NCBI GenBank assembly: GCA_934320845.1
Contig: CAKRFU010000007.1
Location: 62,001-126,000, forward strand
Reading direction: 5' to 3'
Source: an uncultured Lachnospiraceae bacterium
GTDB lineage: Bacteria > Bacillota > Clostridia > Lachnospirales > Lachnospiraceae
Length of the DNA stretch: 64,000 nt
Below are positions 54,601 to 64,000 of this stretch, piece after piece. The notes under the pieces were generated by a model. It did no database searches. It was given only the letters and a program-made list of their open reading frames with translations, and was not told where the DNA came from. Within the stretch, counting starts at the first letter, position 1. Each line of letters starts with the position of its first letter. The position numbers and the translations under genes are program-made.

Positions 54601-54813
54601 TCAAGGAACCGGATCGTACCCTCCCTTCGCAAAAGGATGACACCTCAAAATTCTTTTTACAGCCAAAAAACTCCCTCTAAAAAAACCATACTTTTCAAGT
54701 GCTTCTATAGCGTACTGAGAACAAGTAGGTGTATATATACACGCCGGTCTTCCTTTCAAGGGAGATATATATTTACGATATATTTTTATAACAAATATAA
54801 GTATCGATTTCAT
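54601..54813 (-). CDS. yidD: membrane protein insertion efficiency factor YidD
   Basis: A 70-residue peripheral membrane protein of the YidD family, with a basic amphipathic start ([12 protein letters not shown]), the Cys motif [15 protein letters not shown] and [17 protein letters not shown]. It assists YidC. It begins 2 nt after the rnpA stop and is followed by yidC, so the group rpmH-rnpA-yidD-yidC-jag is intact. Confidence 0.95.
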   Translation of the reverse strand: MKSILIFVIKIYRKYISPLKGRPACIYTPTCSQYAIEALEKYGFFRGSFLAVKRILRCHPFAKGGYDPVP

Positions 54814-54815
54814 AA

Positions 54816-55151
54816 CTAATTATCTCTTAAAATCCCATGCATCTTACCTAAATGTAAAAATGCACTGGAAATATCACTATACTTTTTACCTTTAGCTGTA
54901 TTCCTAGCAATTATAACAATGTCATAACCTCTGGCAAACTTTTCTTCATTTAACCTGATACTCTCTCTTATCAATCTGGTAACCCTATGCCTGACAACAC
55001 TATTTCCAACTTTTTTACTGACTGTTATTCCATATCTGTTTTCACTGCTGCCATTTTTCAATAGATACATAACTAAGTATCTGTTGGCATAGGATTTTCC
55101 ATGATGATATACATTTAAAAATTCAAAATTCTTCGAAATAGATATAAACAC
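54816..55151 (-). CDS. rnpA: ribonuclease P protein component
   Basis: The 111-residue basic protein joins the RNase P RNA to mature tRNA 5' ends. Typical parts are [45 protein letters not shown] (RNR motif region, with His replacing the usual Asn) and [13 protein letters not shown]. Translation starts at GTG, 7 nt after GAGGG. The RNase P RNA gene is not in the window. Confidence 0.95.
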   Translation of the reverse strand: MFISISKNFEFLNVYHHGKSYANRYLVMYLLKNGSSENRYGITVSKKVGNSVVRHRVTRLIRESIRLNEEKFARGYDIVIIARNTAKGKKYSDISSAFLHLGKMHGILRDN

Positions 55152-55211
55152 AACTTTTCCCTCTACAAAGGCAAATCTTTATAATAGAAGAAAAGGTCAC
55201 ATAAATGCGAC

Positions 55212-55346
55212 CTATGCGGATAACTTATGTCTTCCTTTTGCTCTTCTGCTTGCTAATACTTTTCTTCCATTAGCTGTCTGCATTCTTTTTCTAAAACCAT
55301 GAACCTTTGATCTTGATCTTTTCTTTGGCTGAAATGTCATCTTCAT
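55212..55346 (-). CDS. rpmH: 50S ribosomal protein L34
   Basis: The 44-residue product reads [18 protein letters not shown] at the start and ends in GRHKLSA, with [17 protein letters not shown] between: a complete L34. GGAGGTG lies 7 nt before the ATG. L34 next to rnpA and the origin is the conserved order in bacteria. It is transcribed leftward from a strong promoter at 55402-55430. Confidence 0.97.
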   Translation of the reverse strand: MKMTFQPKKRSRSKVHGFRKRMQTANGRKVLASRRAKGRHKLSA

Positions 55347-55401
55347 TACAAAACACCTCCTTTAATTTCTACTTCTACGCATATAATCACGCATATCACA
55401 T

Positions 55402-55430
55402 ATTATATTAGCAAAAGTCAATTTCGTCAA
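55402..55430 (-). promoter_or_regulatory. rpmH promoter
   Basis: On the minus strand TTGACG (55425-55430) and TATAAT (55402-55407) are 17 nt apart, a strong vegetative promoter about 56 nt upstream of rpmH. Confidence 0.88.
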
Positions 55431-56025
55431 GTAAAAATCTTGATTTTAGTGGATTTTAATTGTTTTTTATGAATTGATAATATAATATGATTTTCAACAT
55501 CATTATTAACATACTTTAACATAGTTTCAACATTATTATGCACAAGTTGAAACTGTTAATCTCAAAAATTGTAGATATGTTTATTTAAATTAACATATAT
55601 TATAATAGGAAGAAACTTTTTCAGTTCAACAATTCTTATATAAATTTCCACATAAAAAATCAACATCATTAACATTTGCGTATATATATCATGAAGTACC
55701 TTAAATACTATATGTCTGATTGTTAATAAAATGTATGTTCGCTATAGAGTTATGAACAACTTGTGCACAAAATGTTGATAACTTCGACTTTTTACTATGT
55801 ATTTTCAACAGTTATCAACAAAGTTATTAACATTATCCACTTTTTTGCTGATTTTAGGCACTTTTCCATGTTTATTAACAACTAACAAGTTATACACAAT
55901 TTTTGTTCATATAATGTTGATAACTGTTAACAACCTCTGTTTTTAAGTTTTATCTTTATTATTAACATTATAAACAACTTATACACAGCTTTTATTAACA
56001 TATCCTCACTTTTGTTGATAAAAAC
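55431..56025. other. oriC part 1: DnaA-box cluster between rpmH and dnaA
   Basis: No gene. Many 9-mers close to the DnaA box TTATCCACA occur on both strands: TTATTAACA (55503, 55824, 55872, 55992), TTATGCACA (55536), TTATCAACA (55812), TTATCCACT (55833), TTATACACA (55890, 55979), and TGTTGATAA in reverse (55916, 56013). Most are one to two mismatches from consensus. This is the incA/B-like half of a bipartite origin and probably also the site where DnaA controls its own promoter. Confidence 0.88.
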
Positions 56026-56054
56026 TTGTATTTTAACCGTTTTTGAGATAAAAT
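56026..56054 (+). promoter_or_regulatory. dnaA promoter
   Basis: TTGTAT (56026-56031) and TAAAAT (56049-56054) are 17 nt apart. A reverse DnaA-box-like 9-mer (56013-56021) abuts the -35, which fits autoregulation by DnaA. Confidence 0.65.
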
Positions 56055-56150
56055 GAGTATGTATGATGTGTTAATAGCGCCTATTTTTCTTTGTTTTATT
56101 TATTAGGTTATGCACATTTGTGAAATTTTAAAGAAATGAGGTACAAAATC

Positions 56151-57530
56151 TTGGAAAATGAGCTTTATGAAAGATGGGATGACATTCTTGAACGTATGAA
56201 AGTTGATTTTGACATTTCAGATGTATCTTTTCGTACTTTTATCAAGAAATTAAGTTTATATGGAGTTGAAAATAACCTTATTACAGTTCTTATAGATGAT
56301 ACAAGCATTGGAAGTAACAGCAAACAATTTATTGAACAAAAATACAATACTTTTCTTTCTGTTGCCATCGAAGAGGTAACCAATATTCATTATGACCTTA
56401 CCTACATTTCTTTAACTGAACTTGACGCTAAAAGCTCAAACAATGTTCCTGAAAAAGAAGAAAAGAAGGTCAGATTAAACCCTTCTATCAACCCTAACTA
56501 TACATTTGATACATTTATTGTCGGAGACAATAATGATTATGCCCATGCTGCATCTTTAAAAGTTGCGGAGGAACCCGGTGACACCTACAATCCTCTTTTT
56601 ATATATGGAGGTGCAGGTCTTGGCAAGACGCATCTAATGCATGCAATTGCAAACTATATTTTGGAGCATGATAAATCTAAAAAAGTCGTTTACGTTACAA
56701 GTGAGACTTTTACCAATGAAATCGTAGACGCCGTCCGTGACAGCAAAAATGAACATTCTACCGCTCGTCAGGATTTCAGAAATAAATATAGAACAGTGGA
56801 TGTCCTTCTTATAGATGATATTCAGTTTATTGAAGGCAAGGAAGCAACTCAGCTTGAATTTTTCCACACATTTAACCACCTGCACCAGCAGGGCAAACAG
56901 ATTATTATATCCAGTGATAAGCATCCGTCTACCATGACAACACTTGAGGAACGTCTACGTTCACGCTTTGAAATGGGACTTACTGTAGATATCAAAACGC
57001 CGACATACGAAACACGAATGGCTATCTTACGTAAAAAAGTCATCGAAGAAAACATTGCCATTGATGATTCTATACTTGATTACATTGCTTCTAATATTGT
57101 TTCTAATATAAGAGAGTTACAGGGAGCAATAAATAAAGTTATATCATTTTCAAATTTATGCGGCAAAGAGGTAACAATGGAGCTTGCTAAAGAAGCTCTG
57201 TCAGACATGATAAACCCTAATATGAAGCGGCAGATTACCATAGATTATATTACTGAGACTGTTGCCGATCACTTTGGAATTACAGTAAAAGACCTCATGT
57301 CTACAAAACGTAATTCCAATATCGCCTTTCCACGTCATATATGTATGTATTTATGTCGTCAGCTTACCAGCAGTCCACTTGCTGAGATAGGCAACAAACT
57401 TGGAAACAGACATCACTCAACCATATTGCATGGTATTGAGATAATAGAAAAAAAATTAAATGACCCTGATAATAATGAGGAGCTTATTAAAACTTTGGAT
57501 GTTCTTAATAAGAAGATAGATCCTCAATAG
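56151..57530 (+). CDS. dnaA: chromosomal replication initiator protein DnaA
   Basis: About 459 residues. Domain I begins ENELYERWDDILERM. After a short linker the AAA+ domain has NPNYTFDTFIVG, Walker A GGAGLGKTH, Walker B LLIDDIQF and an Arg finger region LRSRFEMG. Domain IV has the DnaA-box-binding helix-turn-helix, with the signature PRHICMYLCRQLT and GNRHHSTILHG. The start is probably TTG at 56151, 9 nt after GAGG; the in-frame ATG at 56136 overlaps that ribosome site. DnaA boxes lie on both sides of the gene. Confidence 0.96.
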   Translation: MENELYERWDDILERMKVDFDISDVSFRTFIKKLSLYGVENNLITVLIDDTSIGSNSKQFIEQKYNTFLSVAIEEVTNIHYDLTYISLTELDAKSSNNVPEKEEKKVRLNPSINPNYTFDTFIVGDNNDYAHAASLKVAEEPGDTYNPLFIYGGAGLGKTHLMHAIANYILEHDKSKKVVYVTSETFTNEIVDAVRDSKNEHSTARQDFRNKYRTVDVLLIDDIQFIEGKEATQLEFFHTFNHLHQQGKQIIISSDKHPSTMTTLEERLRSRFEMGLTVDIKTPTYETRMAILRKKVIEENIAIDDSILDYIASNIVSNIRELQGAINKVISFSNLCGKEVTMELAKEALSDMINPNMKRQITIDYITETVADHFGITVKDLMSTKRNSNIAFPRHICMYLCRQLTSSPLAEIGNKLGNRHHSTILHGIEIIEKKLNDPDNNEELIKTLDVLNKKIDPQ

Positions 57531-57755
57531 CTATTTTTAATAAATGAAAGTTTATATACATGAAATCAATAACATTATTGTTAAAATAGAATTGACATAT
57601 TGACATTTTCTGTTGATACAGTTCCACAATTTTGTTGTTTTTAATTTTTGATTTGTGGATAAAACATGAGTTTTCAACATTAATTCATATTTTGTTAAGA
57701 TAGTTATCCATATCAACAAATTCAGTGTCTACAGTGGCTGGAGGTACTTTTCAAC
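57531..57755. other. oriC part 2: DnaA-box region between dnaA and dnaN
   Basis: No gene. It holds TGTGGATAA (57654-57662), a perfect reverse DnaA box, TTATCCATA (57704-57712) and weaker 9-mers. TTGACA (57592-57597) and GATACA (57615-57620), 17 nt apart, are a possible dnaN promoter. Confidence 0.8.
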
Positions 57756-57830
57756 TTATCAACACCCCCTACTACTGCTACTGCTGAAATCCTTTATATT
57801 ATTTTATATTTTTTTTGCTAATAAAACTTT
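57756..57830. other. basal unwinding element: DnaA box, DnaA-trio and AT-rich DUE
   Basis: The order is TTATCAACA (57756-57764), CCCCC, then six triplets CTA-CTA-CTG-CTA-CTG-CTG (57769-57786), then AT-rich sequence. Read 3'-5' on the other strand the triplets are GAT, GAT, GAC, GAT, GAC, GAC, which fit the DnaA-trio rule (G/A, A, T/C) of Bacillus subtilis oriC. Strands should first open at the AT-rich part, about 57787-57830. Confidence 0.85.
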
Positions 57831-57847
57831 GAAGGGAGTTATACACA

Positions 57848-58948
57848 ATGAACATCATTTGTGATAAGAGTAAGTTACTTGAAGGTATTAATATTGTATT
57901 AAAAGCTATTCCTGGTAAATCAACAATGGCTATATTAGAATGTCTTGTTATTGAAGCTGAAAATAATACTATAAAATTAATCGCTAATGATCTTGAAATA
58001 GGTATTGAGACTGTTATTGAAGGTGAGATTGTTGAAGAAGGATGTGTTGCCATAAGTGCAAAGGTATTTTCTGATATTATCCGTAAGTTACCTTCAGATC
58101 AGGTAGAAATTGATGTTGATGAAGCTTATCAGCTTAATATTAAATGCGGAAAAGCAAAGTTCAACATCTCTGCAAAACCTACAGACGAATTTCCATATTT
58201 ACCACAGATAGTCAAAGATAAATATGTTGAAATATCTCAATTCACACTTAAAGATATTATAAGACAGACAGTATTCAGCATTTCTGACAATGAAAATGCT
58301 AAGATTATGACAGGTGAATTATTTGAAATTAATAATTCAATACTTAAAGTAGTTTCACTCGATGGTCATAGAATATCTATAAGAAAAGTTGAACTTAAAA
58401 ATAATTACGATAATATCAGCGTTATAATTCCGGGCAAAACACTGATTGAAATAAATAAAATTCTTAATGGTGGAATTGATGATGAAGTTAAAATCTATTT
58501 TACTGAAAAACACATTCTTTTTGAATTTGATAATACGATTGTTTTATCAAGACTTATAGAGGGAGAATATTATAAAATTGATAAAATGTTATCAAGCGAT
58601 TATGAAACCAAGATTACGGTAAATAAAAAGGATATGCTTGACAGTATTGACAGAACTACACTTTTGGTAAAAGAGTCAGAAAAGAAACCTGTTATTATTG
58701 ATATTAAAGATAATAGTATTGGATTCGCCATGAATTCATCAATTGGTTCAATGCATGAGGAAATGGATGCCGTTAAGGAGGGCAAGGATGTACTTATAGG
58801 TTTTAATCCACGTTTTCTGATGGATGCGTTGAGGGTTATTGATGATGAAGAGATTACTCTTTATATGATAAATCCTAAAGCTCCTTGTTTTATAAGAGAT
58901 AAAGACGAAAGTTATATTTATCTGATTTTACCGGTTAATTTTAATTAA
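57848..58948 (+). CDS. dnaN: DNA polymerase III beta sliding clamp
   Basis: The 366-residue protein forms the ring that tethers polymerase to DNA. Three repeated clamp domains are visible: the start MNIICDKSKLLEGINIVLKAIPGKSTMAILECLVI, the second with FSISDNENAKIMTGELFEI and VSLDGHRISI, and the third ending in PCFIRDKDESYIYLILPVNFN. AAGGGAG precedes the ATG. It lies directly right of the unwinding element. Confidence 0.97.
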   Translation: MNIICDKSKLLEGINIVLKAIPGKSTMAILECLVIEAENNTIKLIANDLEIGIETVIEGEIVEEGCVAISAKVFSDIIRKLPSDQVEIDVDEAYQLNIKCGKAKFNISAKPTDEFPYLPQIVKDKYVEISQFTLKDIIRQTVFSISDNENAKIMTGELFEINNSILKVVSLDGHRISIRKVELKNNYDNISVIIPGKTLIEINKILNGGIDDEVKIYFTEKHILFEFDNTIVLSRLIEGEYYKIDKMLSSDYETKITVNKKDMLDSIDRTTLLVKESEKKPVIIDIKDNSIGFAMNSSIGSMHEEMDAVKEGKDVLIGFNPRFLMDALRVIDDEEITLYMINPKAPCFIRDKDESYIYLILPVNFN

Positions 58949-58965
58949 AAAGATTGGAGGCTGTG

Positions 58966-59178
58966 ATGGAAGCAATACAGATTAGTGATGAATTTATAAA
59001 ACTTGGTCAGGCACTTAAACTTGCAAATCTTGTTTCTTCGGGAGTTGAAGCTAAGGTGGTAGTGCAGAATGGTGAAGTTAAGGTTAATGGTGAAGTTGAT
59101 ACCAGAAGAGGTAGAAAACTTTATCCTCAGGATGTATTTGAGTACGATGGAAAACAAGTGACTGTTATTGGAGAGTAA
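58966..59178 (+). CDS. yaaA: S4-domain RNA-binding protein YaaA/YlmH-like
   Basis: A 70-residue S4 RNA-binding protein. The fold is EFIKLGQALKLANLVSSGVEAKVVV, then GEVKVNGEVDTRRGRKLYPQD, which matches the YaaA family found between dnaN and recF; in Bacillus it is linked to 50S assembly. GGAGG lies 5 nt before the ATG at 58966; TTG 58954 in frame precedes the ribosome site. Confidence 0.93.
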   Translation: MEAIQISDEFIKLGQALKLANLVSSGVEAKVVVQNGEVKVNGEVDTRRGRKLYPQDVFEYDGKQVTVIGE

Positions 59179-59190
59179 AGTGAGGGTATT

Positions 59191-60276
59191 ATGAAAATTG
59201 ATTCTATAGAGGTTGGAAATTTTAGAAATTATAATTCTGCCAGACTTGATTTTCATGAGCATACCAACATTCTCTATGGTGACAATGCTCAGGGAAAGAC
59301 AAATATATTAGAATCTATTTTTGTTGCAGGAACTACGAAATCACATAAGGGAAGCAATGACAGGGAGCTTATAAAGATAGGCTGTGACGAAGCACATATA
59401 CGGATGTTTATCAATAAAAGGGGAATATCTCATCGAATAGATATGCATTTGAGAAAAAGCAAGGCAAAGGGCATTGCAATTGACGCAATACCCATAAGAC
59501 GTTCAAGCGAATTGCTCGGTATGGTAAATATTATTTTCTTTTCTCCAGAGGATTTAAGGATTATAAAAAACGGTCCTTCTGAGAGAAGAAGATTTGTCAA
59601 TTTGGAGTTATCACAGCTCGACAATGTTTACCTTTATGATTTGGGCGAGTACAATAAGGTGCTTCAGCAGAGAAATAAACTTTTAAAACAGATAGCTTAT
59701 AAGCCGTCACTTATAGATACACTTGATATATGGGATGAACAGCTTGTATTTTATGGCACCAAAATAATTAAAAGCCGTGCAAAATTTTTAGAAATGCTTT
59801 CGGAAATTGTCACTGAAAACAATATTAAGCTGACCGGCGGAAGAGAACATGTTAAAGTTTTTTATGAGCCTGATATTTCGGTTGAGGATTTTTCGAGAAA
59901 ATTAAAAGAGACAAGAGAAAAGGATCTGCATTTTTGTAATACGGGCGTCGGACCGCATAGAGATGACATTTGTTTTATCAATGATTATATAGATATACGC
60001 AGGTATGGTTCACAAGGGCAGCAGAGAACGTGTGCTCTTTCATTAAAACTTGCTGAAATAGAACTTGTAAAAAAAATAATAGGTGATACACCGGTATTAT
60101 TGCTTGATGATGTATTATCGGAACTTGACAGAAACAGACAGAATTTTTTGCTTGAAAGTATAAGCGATATACAGACAATAGTAACCTGTACCGGACTTGA
60201 AGAATTCATAGACAAAAGTCTTGCTTTAGACAGAATTTTCAAGGTAACAAATGGTACAGTACAGATAGAAAAGTAA
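59191..60276 (+). CDS. recF: DNA replication and repair protein RecF
   Basis: The 361-residue SMC-like ATPase loads RecA at gaps with RecO and RecR. Walker A is YGDNAQGKTNILE, the signature is GSQGQQRTCALSL, Walker B is LLLDDVLSELD, and the start has the IEVGNFRNY strand. GAGGG lies before the ATG, 12 nt after yaaA. It is part of the dnaA-dnaN-yaaA-recF-gyrB-gyrA row. Confidence 0.96.
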   Translation: MKIDSIEVGNFRNYNSARLDFHEHTNILYGDNAQGKTNILESIFVAGTTKSHKGSNDRELIKIGCDEAHIRMFINKRGISHRIDMHLRKSKAKGIAIDAIPIRRSSELLGMVNIIFFSPEDLRIIKNGPSERRRFVNLELSQLDNVYLYDLGEYNKVLQQRNKLLKQIAYKPSLIDTLDIWDEQLVFYGTKIIKSRAKFLEMLSEIVTENNIKLTGGREHVKVFYEPDISVEDFSRKLKETREKDLHFCNTGVGPHRDDICFINDYIDIRRYGSQGQQRTCALSLKLAEIELVKKIIGDTPVLLLDDVLSELDRNRQNFLLESISDIQTIVTCTGLEEFIDKSLALDRIFKVTNGTVQIEK

Positions 60277-60307
60277 AGTGGAGAGTATATAAAGACAATG
60301 CAGTTAG

Positions 60308-62248
<1,941 letters not shown>

Positions 62249-62284
62249 TGTGAAAATTAGCAAAATGCAGAAATGAGGATGAAA

Positions 62285-64000
62285 ATGGACGAGAATATCT
62301 TTGATAAGATTAATGAAGTTGACCTTAAAAAGACCATGGAGACCTCATACATAGATTACGCAATGTCAGTAATAGCCGCAAGAGCATTACCTGATGTCAG
62401 GGACGGTCTAAAACCGGTTCAGAGGCGTATTATGTATGCCATGATAGAATTAAATAACGGACCAGATAAGCCACATCGTAAATGTGCACGTATCGTTGGT
62501 GATACAATGGGTAAATACCATCCGCATGGTGACAGCTCTATTTACGGAGCTCTTGTAAATCTTGCGCAGGACTGGTCTACGAGGTATCCGCTTGTTGACG
62601 GACATGGAAATTTTGGTTCTGTCGATGGTGACGGGGCAGCGGCTATGCGTTATACTGAGGCAAGACTCAGCAAAATTTCAATGGAGATGCTTCGAGACAT
62701 AAAGAAAGATACCGTTGACTTTATACCAAACTTTGATGAAACTGAAAAAGAGCCGGTTGTACTTCCATCTAGATTTCCAAATCTTCTTGTAAACGGAACA
62801 TCGGGTATAGCTGTAGGTATGGCAACAAATATACCACCTCACAACCTTCGTGAGGTTATTAATGGTGTCGTAAAAATAATTGACAATTATGAGATTGACA
62901 AAGAAACAGAAATTGAAGAATTATTAAAAATAATTAAGGGACCTGATTTTCCTACAGGTGCGGAAATTCTTGGTACAAGCGGTATAGAGCAGGCTTACAG
63001 AACAGGAAGAGGAAAGATAAGAGTTCGTGCAGTATCAAATATAGAGCCTATGGAAAACGGTAAAAACAGGATTGTTGTAACTGAACTTCCATACATGGTA
63101 AACAAAGCTAAGCTTATAGAAAAAATATCGGAACTTCACAGAGATAAAAGAGTTGATGGAATAACAGACCTTAGAGATGAAACAAGCAGGGAGGGTATGC
63201 GCATCTGTATTGAGTTAAGACGAGATGTCAATCCGAATATAGTGCTTAACCAGTTATATAAACATACTCAGCTTCAGGATACTTTCGGTGTAATTATGCT
63301 TGCACTTGTAAATAATGAGCCTGTTGTCATGAACCTTTTACAGATGCTTCAGTATTATCTGAAACATCAGGAAGAGGTCGTTACAAGAAGGACACAATAC
63401 GACTTAAATAAGGCTGAGGAGAGAGCTCACATTGTAGAGGGATTACTTATTGCCCTCGATAACATAGATGAGGTAATTCAGCTTATAAGATCGTCAAAAA
63501 CGGCAGCAGAAGCTAAAGAGAAGCTTATGGAGAGATTTTCTCTGAGTGAACCGCAGGCAAATTCAATTGTTGAAATGCGTCTTCGTGCACTCACAGGTTT
63601 GGAGAGAGAAAAGCTTGAGAACGAATATGCTGAGTTAAAGAAAGTAATTGAAGAATACAGAGCAATCCTTGCAGACCGCAAGGTATTACTTGGAGTTGTA
63701 AAAAAAGAGATTATTGAAATCCGCGATAAATATGGTGATGACAGAAGGACATCTATCGGATATGACGAGTTTGATTTGTCAATGGAGGATCTTATTCCAA
63801 ACGAAAATACGGTTATCACAATGACAAAACTTGGCTATATCAAGCGTATGTCTGTAGACAACTTTAAGAGCCAGCATCGTGGCGGTAAAGGCATAAAAGG
63901 CATGCAGACAATTGATGATGATTATATTGAAAACATGCTTATGACGACTACACATCACTATATTATGTTCTTTACAAACAAAGGACGAATGTACAGGCTC
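62285..64000 (+). CDS. gyrA: DNA gyrase subunit A, cut by the window end
   Basis: The first 572 codons are present and the frame is open at the window end. [18 protein letters not shown] is followed by [28 protein letters not shown]. The quinolone-resistance region [20 protein letters not shown] is intact, with Ser-Ser in the usual wild-type positions. The catalytic Tyr in [11 protein letters not shown] is about residue 123. GAGG lies 6 nt before the ATG at 62285. The rest of the C-terminal DNA-wrapping domain is outside. Confidence 0.97.
   Translation, partial: MDENIFDKINEVDLKKTMETSYIDYAMSVIAARALPDVRDGLKPVQRRIMYAMIELNNGPDKPHRKCARIVGDTMGKYHPHGDSSIYGALVNLAQDWSTRYPLVDGHGNFGSVDGDGAAAMRYTEARLSKISMEMLRDIKKDTVDFIPNFDETEKEPVVLPSRFPNLLVNGTSGIAVGMATNIPPHNLREVINGVVKIIDNYEIDKETEIEELLKIIKGPDFPTGAEILGTSGIEQAYRTGRGKIRVRAVSNIEPMENGKNRIVVTELPYMVNKAKLIEKISELHRDKRVDGITDLRDETSREGMRICIELRRDVNPNIVLNQLYKHTQLQDTFGVIMLALVNNEPVVMNLLQMLQYYLKHQEEVVTRRTQYDLNKAEERAHIVEGLLIALDNIDEVIQLIRSSKTAAEAKEKLMERFSLSEPQANSIVEMRLRALTGLEREKLENEYAELKKVIEEYRAILADRKVLLGVVKKEIIEIRDKYGDDRRTSIGYDEFDLSMEDLIPNENTVITMTKLGYIKRMSVDNFKSQHRGGKGIKGMQTIDDDYIENMLMTTTHHYIMFFTNKGRMYRL

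Overview
This 64 kb window surrounds the chromosomal replication origin of a low-GC, Gram-positive-type bacterium, most likely a motile gut member of the Lachnospiraceae (Clostridia). The evidence is the order rpmH-rnpA-yidD-yidC-jag-mnmE-mnmG-rsmG-parA-parB to the left of the origin and dnaA-dnaN-yaaA-recF-gyrB-gyrA to the right. Strong AGGAGG ribosome sites, two chemoreceptors, a YesM-type kinase next to a YesL/LplBC-type sugar transporter, and several Ig-like and FnIII surface proteins fit the same group. The genus is an inference; no rRNA or tRNA gene is present to settle it.

Layout. 0-3.2 kb: a BlaR1/M56-like membrane protein and an alpha/beta hydrolase. 3.3-10.4 kb: two chemoreceptors flanking a CsoR-class metal sensor and a nickel/cobalt ECF transporter (nikO divergent from nikMN-nikQ). 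10.5-19.1 kb: a CUT1 oligosaccharide ABC transporter with a YesL-like protein, a membrane-anchored secreted protein, and an orphan YesM-like sensor kinase. 19.2-25 kb: a five-FnIII secreted protein, a one-domain Ig-like protein, a flavin reductase, and an OLD-family ATPase/TOPRIM nuclease with a Cys4 insert. 25-34.8 kb: murA, a J-domain/degenerate-GGDEF fusion and a secreted Big_2 protein lead without a clear break into the housekeeping set tmk-yaaR-holB-ricT-trmN6-rsmI. 35.4-42.9 kb: an AT-rich surface cluster (C39-like pseudoprotease, Lys/Thr/Asn-rich anchored Big_2 protein, Ser/Thr kinase with extracytoplasmic leucine-rich repeats, Big_2/CarboxypepD_reg protein). 43-45 kb: a GT2 glycosyltransferase and a small (p)ppGpp synthetase. 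45-55.4 kb: the conserved left flank of the origin, with two parS sites. 55.4-57.8 kb: a bipartite oriC on both sides of dnaA. 57.8-64 kb: dnaN to gyrA, which runs off the window.

How it works together. DnaA boxes lie on both sides of dnaA. The dnaA-dnaN spacer has the order DnaA box, C-rich spacer, six DnaA-trio triplets and an AT-rich stretch, the layout of the Bacillus subtilis basal unwinding system. ParB would load at two parS sites 7-10 kb away. YidC, YidD and Jag serve membrane insertion; RnpA, MnmE, MnmG, RsmG, TrmN6 and RsmI serve RNA processing and modification. Most of the block from 19 to 45 kb, including murA, tmk and holB, is transcribed toward the origin, so head-on to the leftward fork.

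The least ordinary items are the J-domain/degenerate-GGDEF protein, the LRR kinase and its surface-protein cluster, the zinc-ribbon OLD nuclease, the M56 protein lacking its catalytic Glu, the His-tailed CsoR/InrS-like sensor beside the nickel transporter, long repeats at two promoters of the sugar locus, and a structured leader ahead of murA. All functions come from reading motifs; no database search was run.
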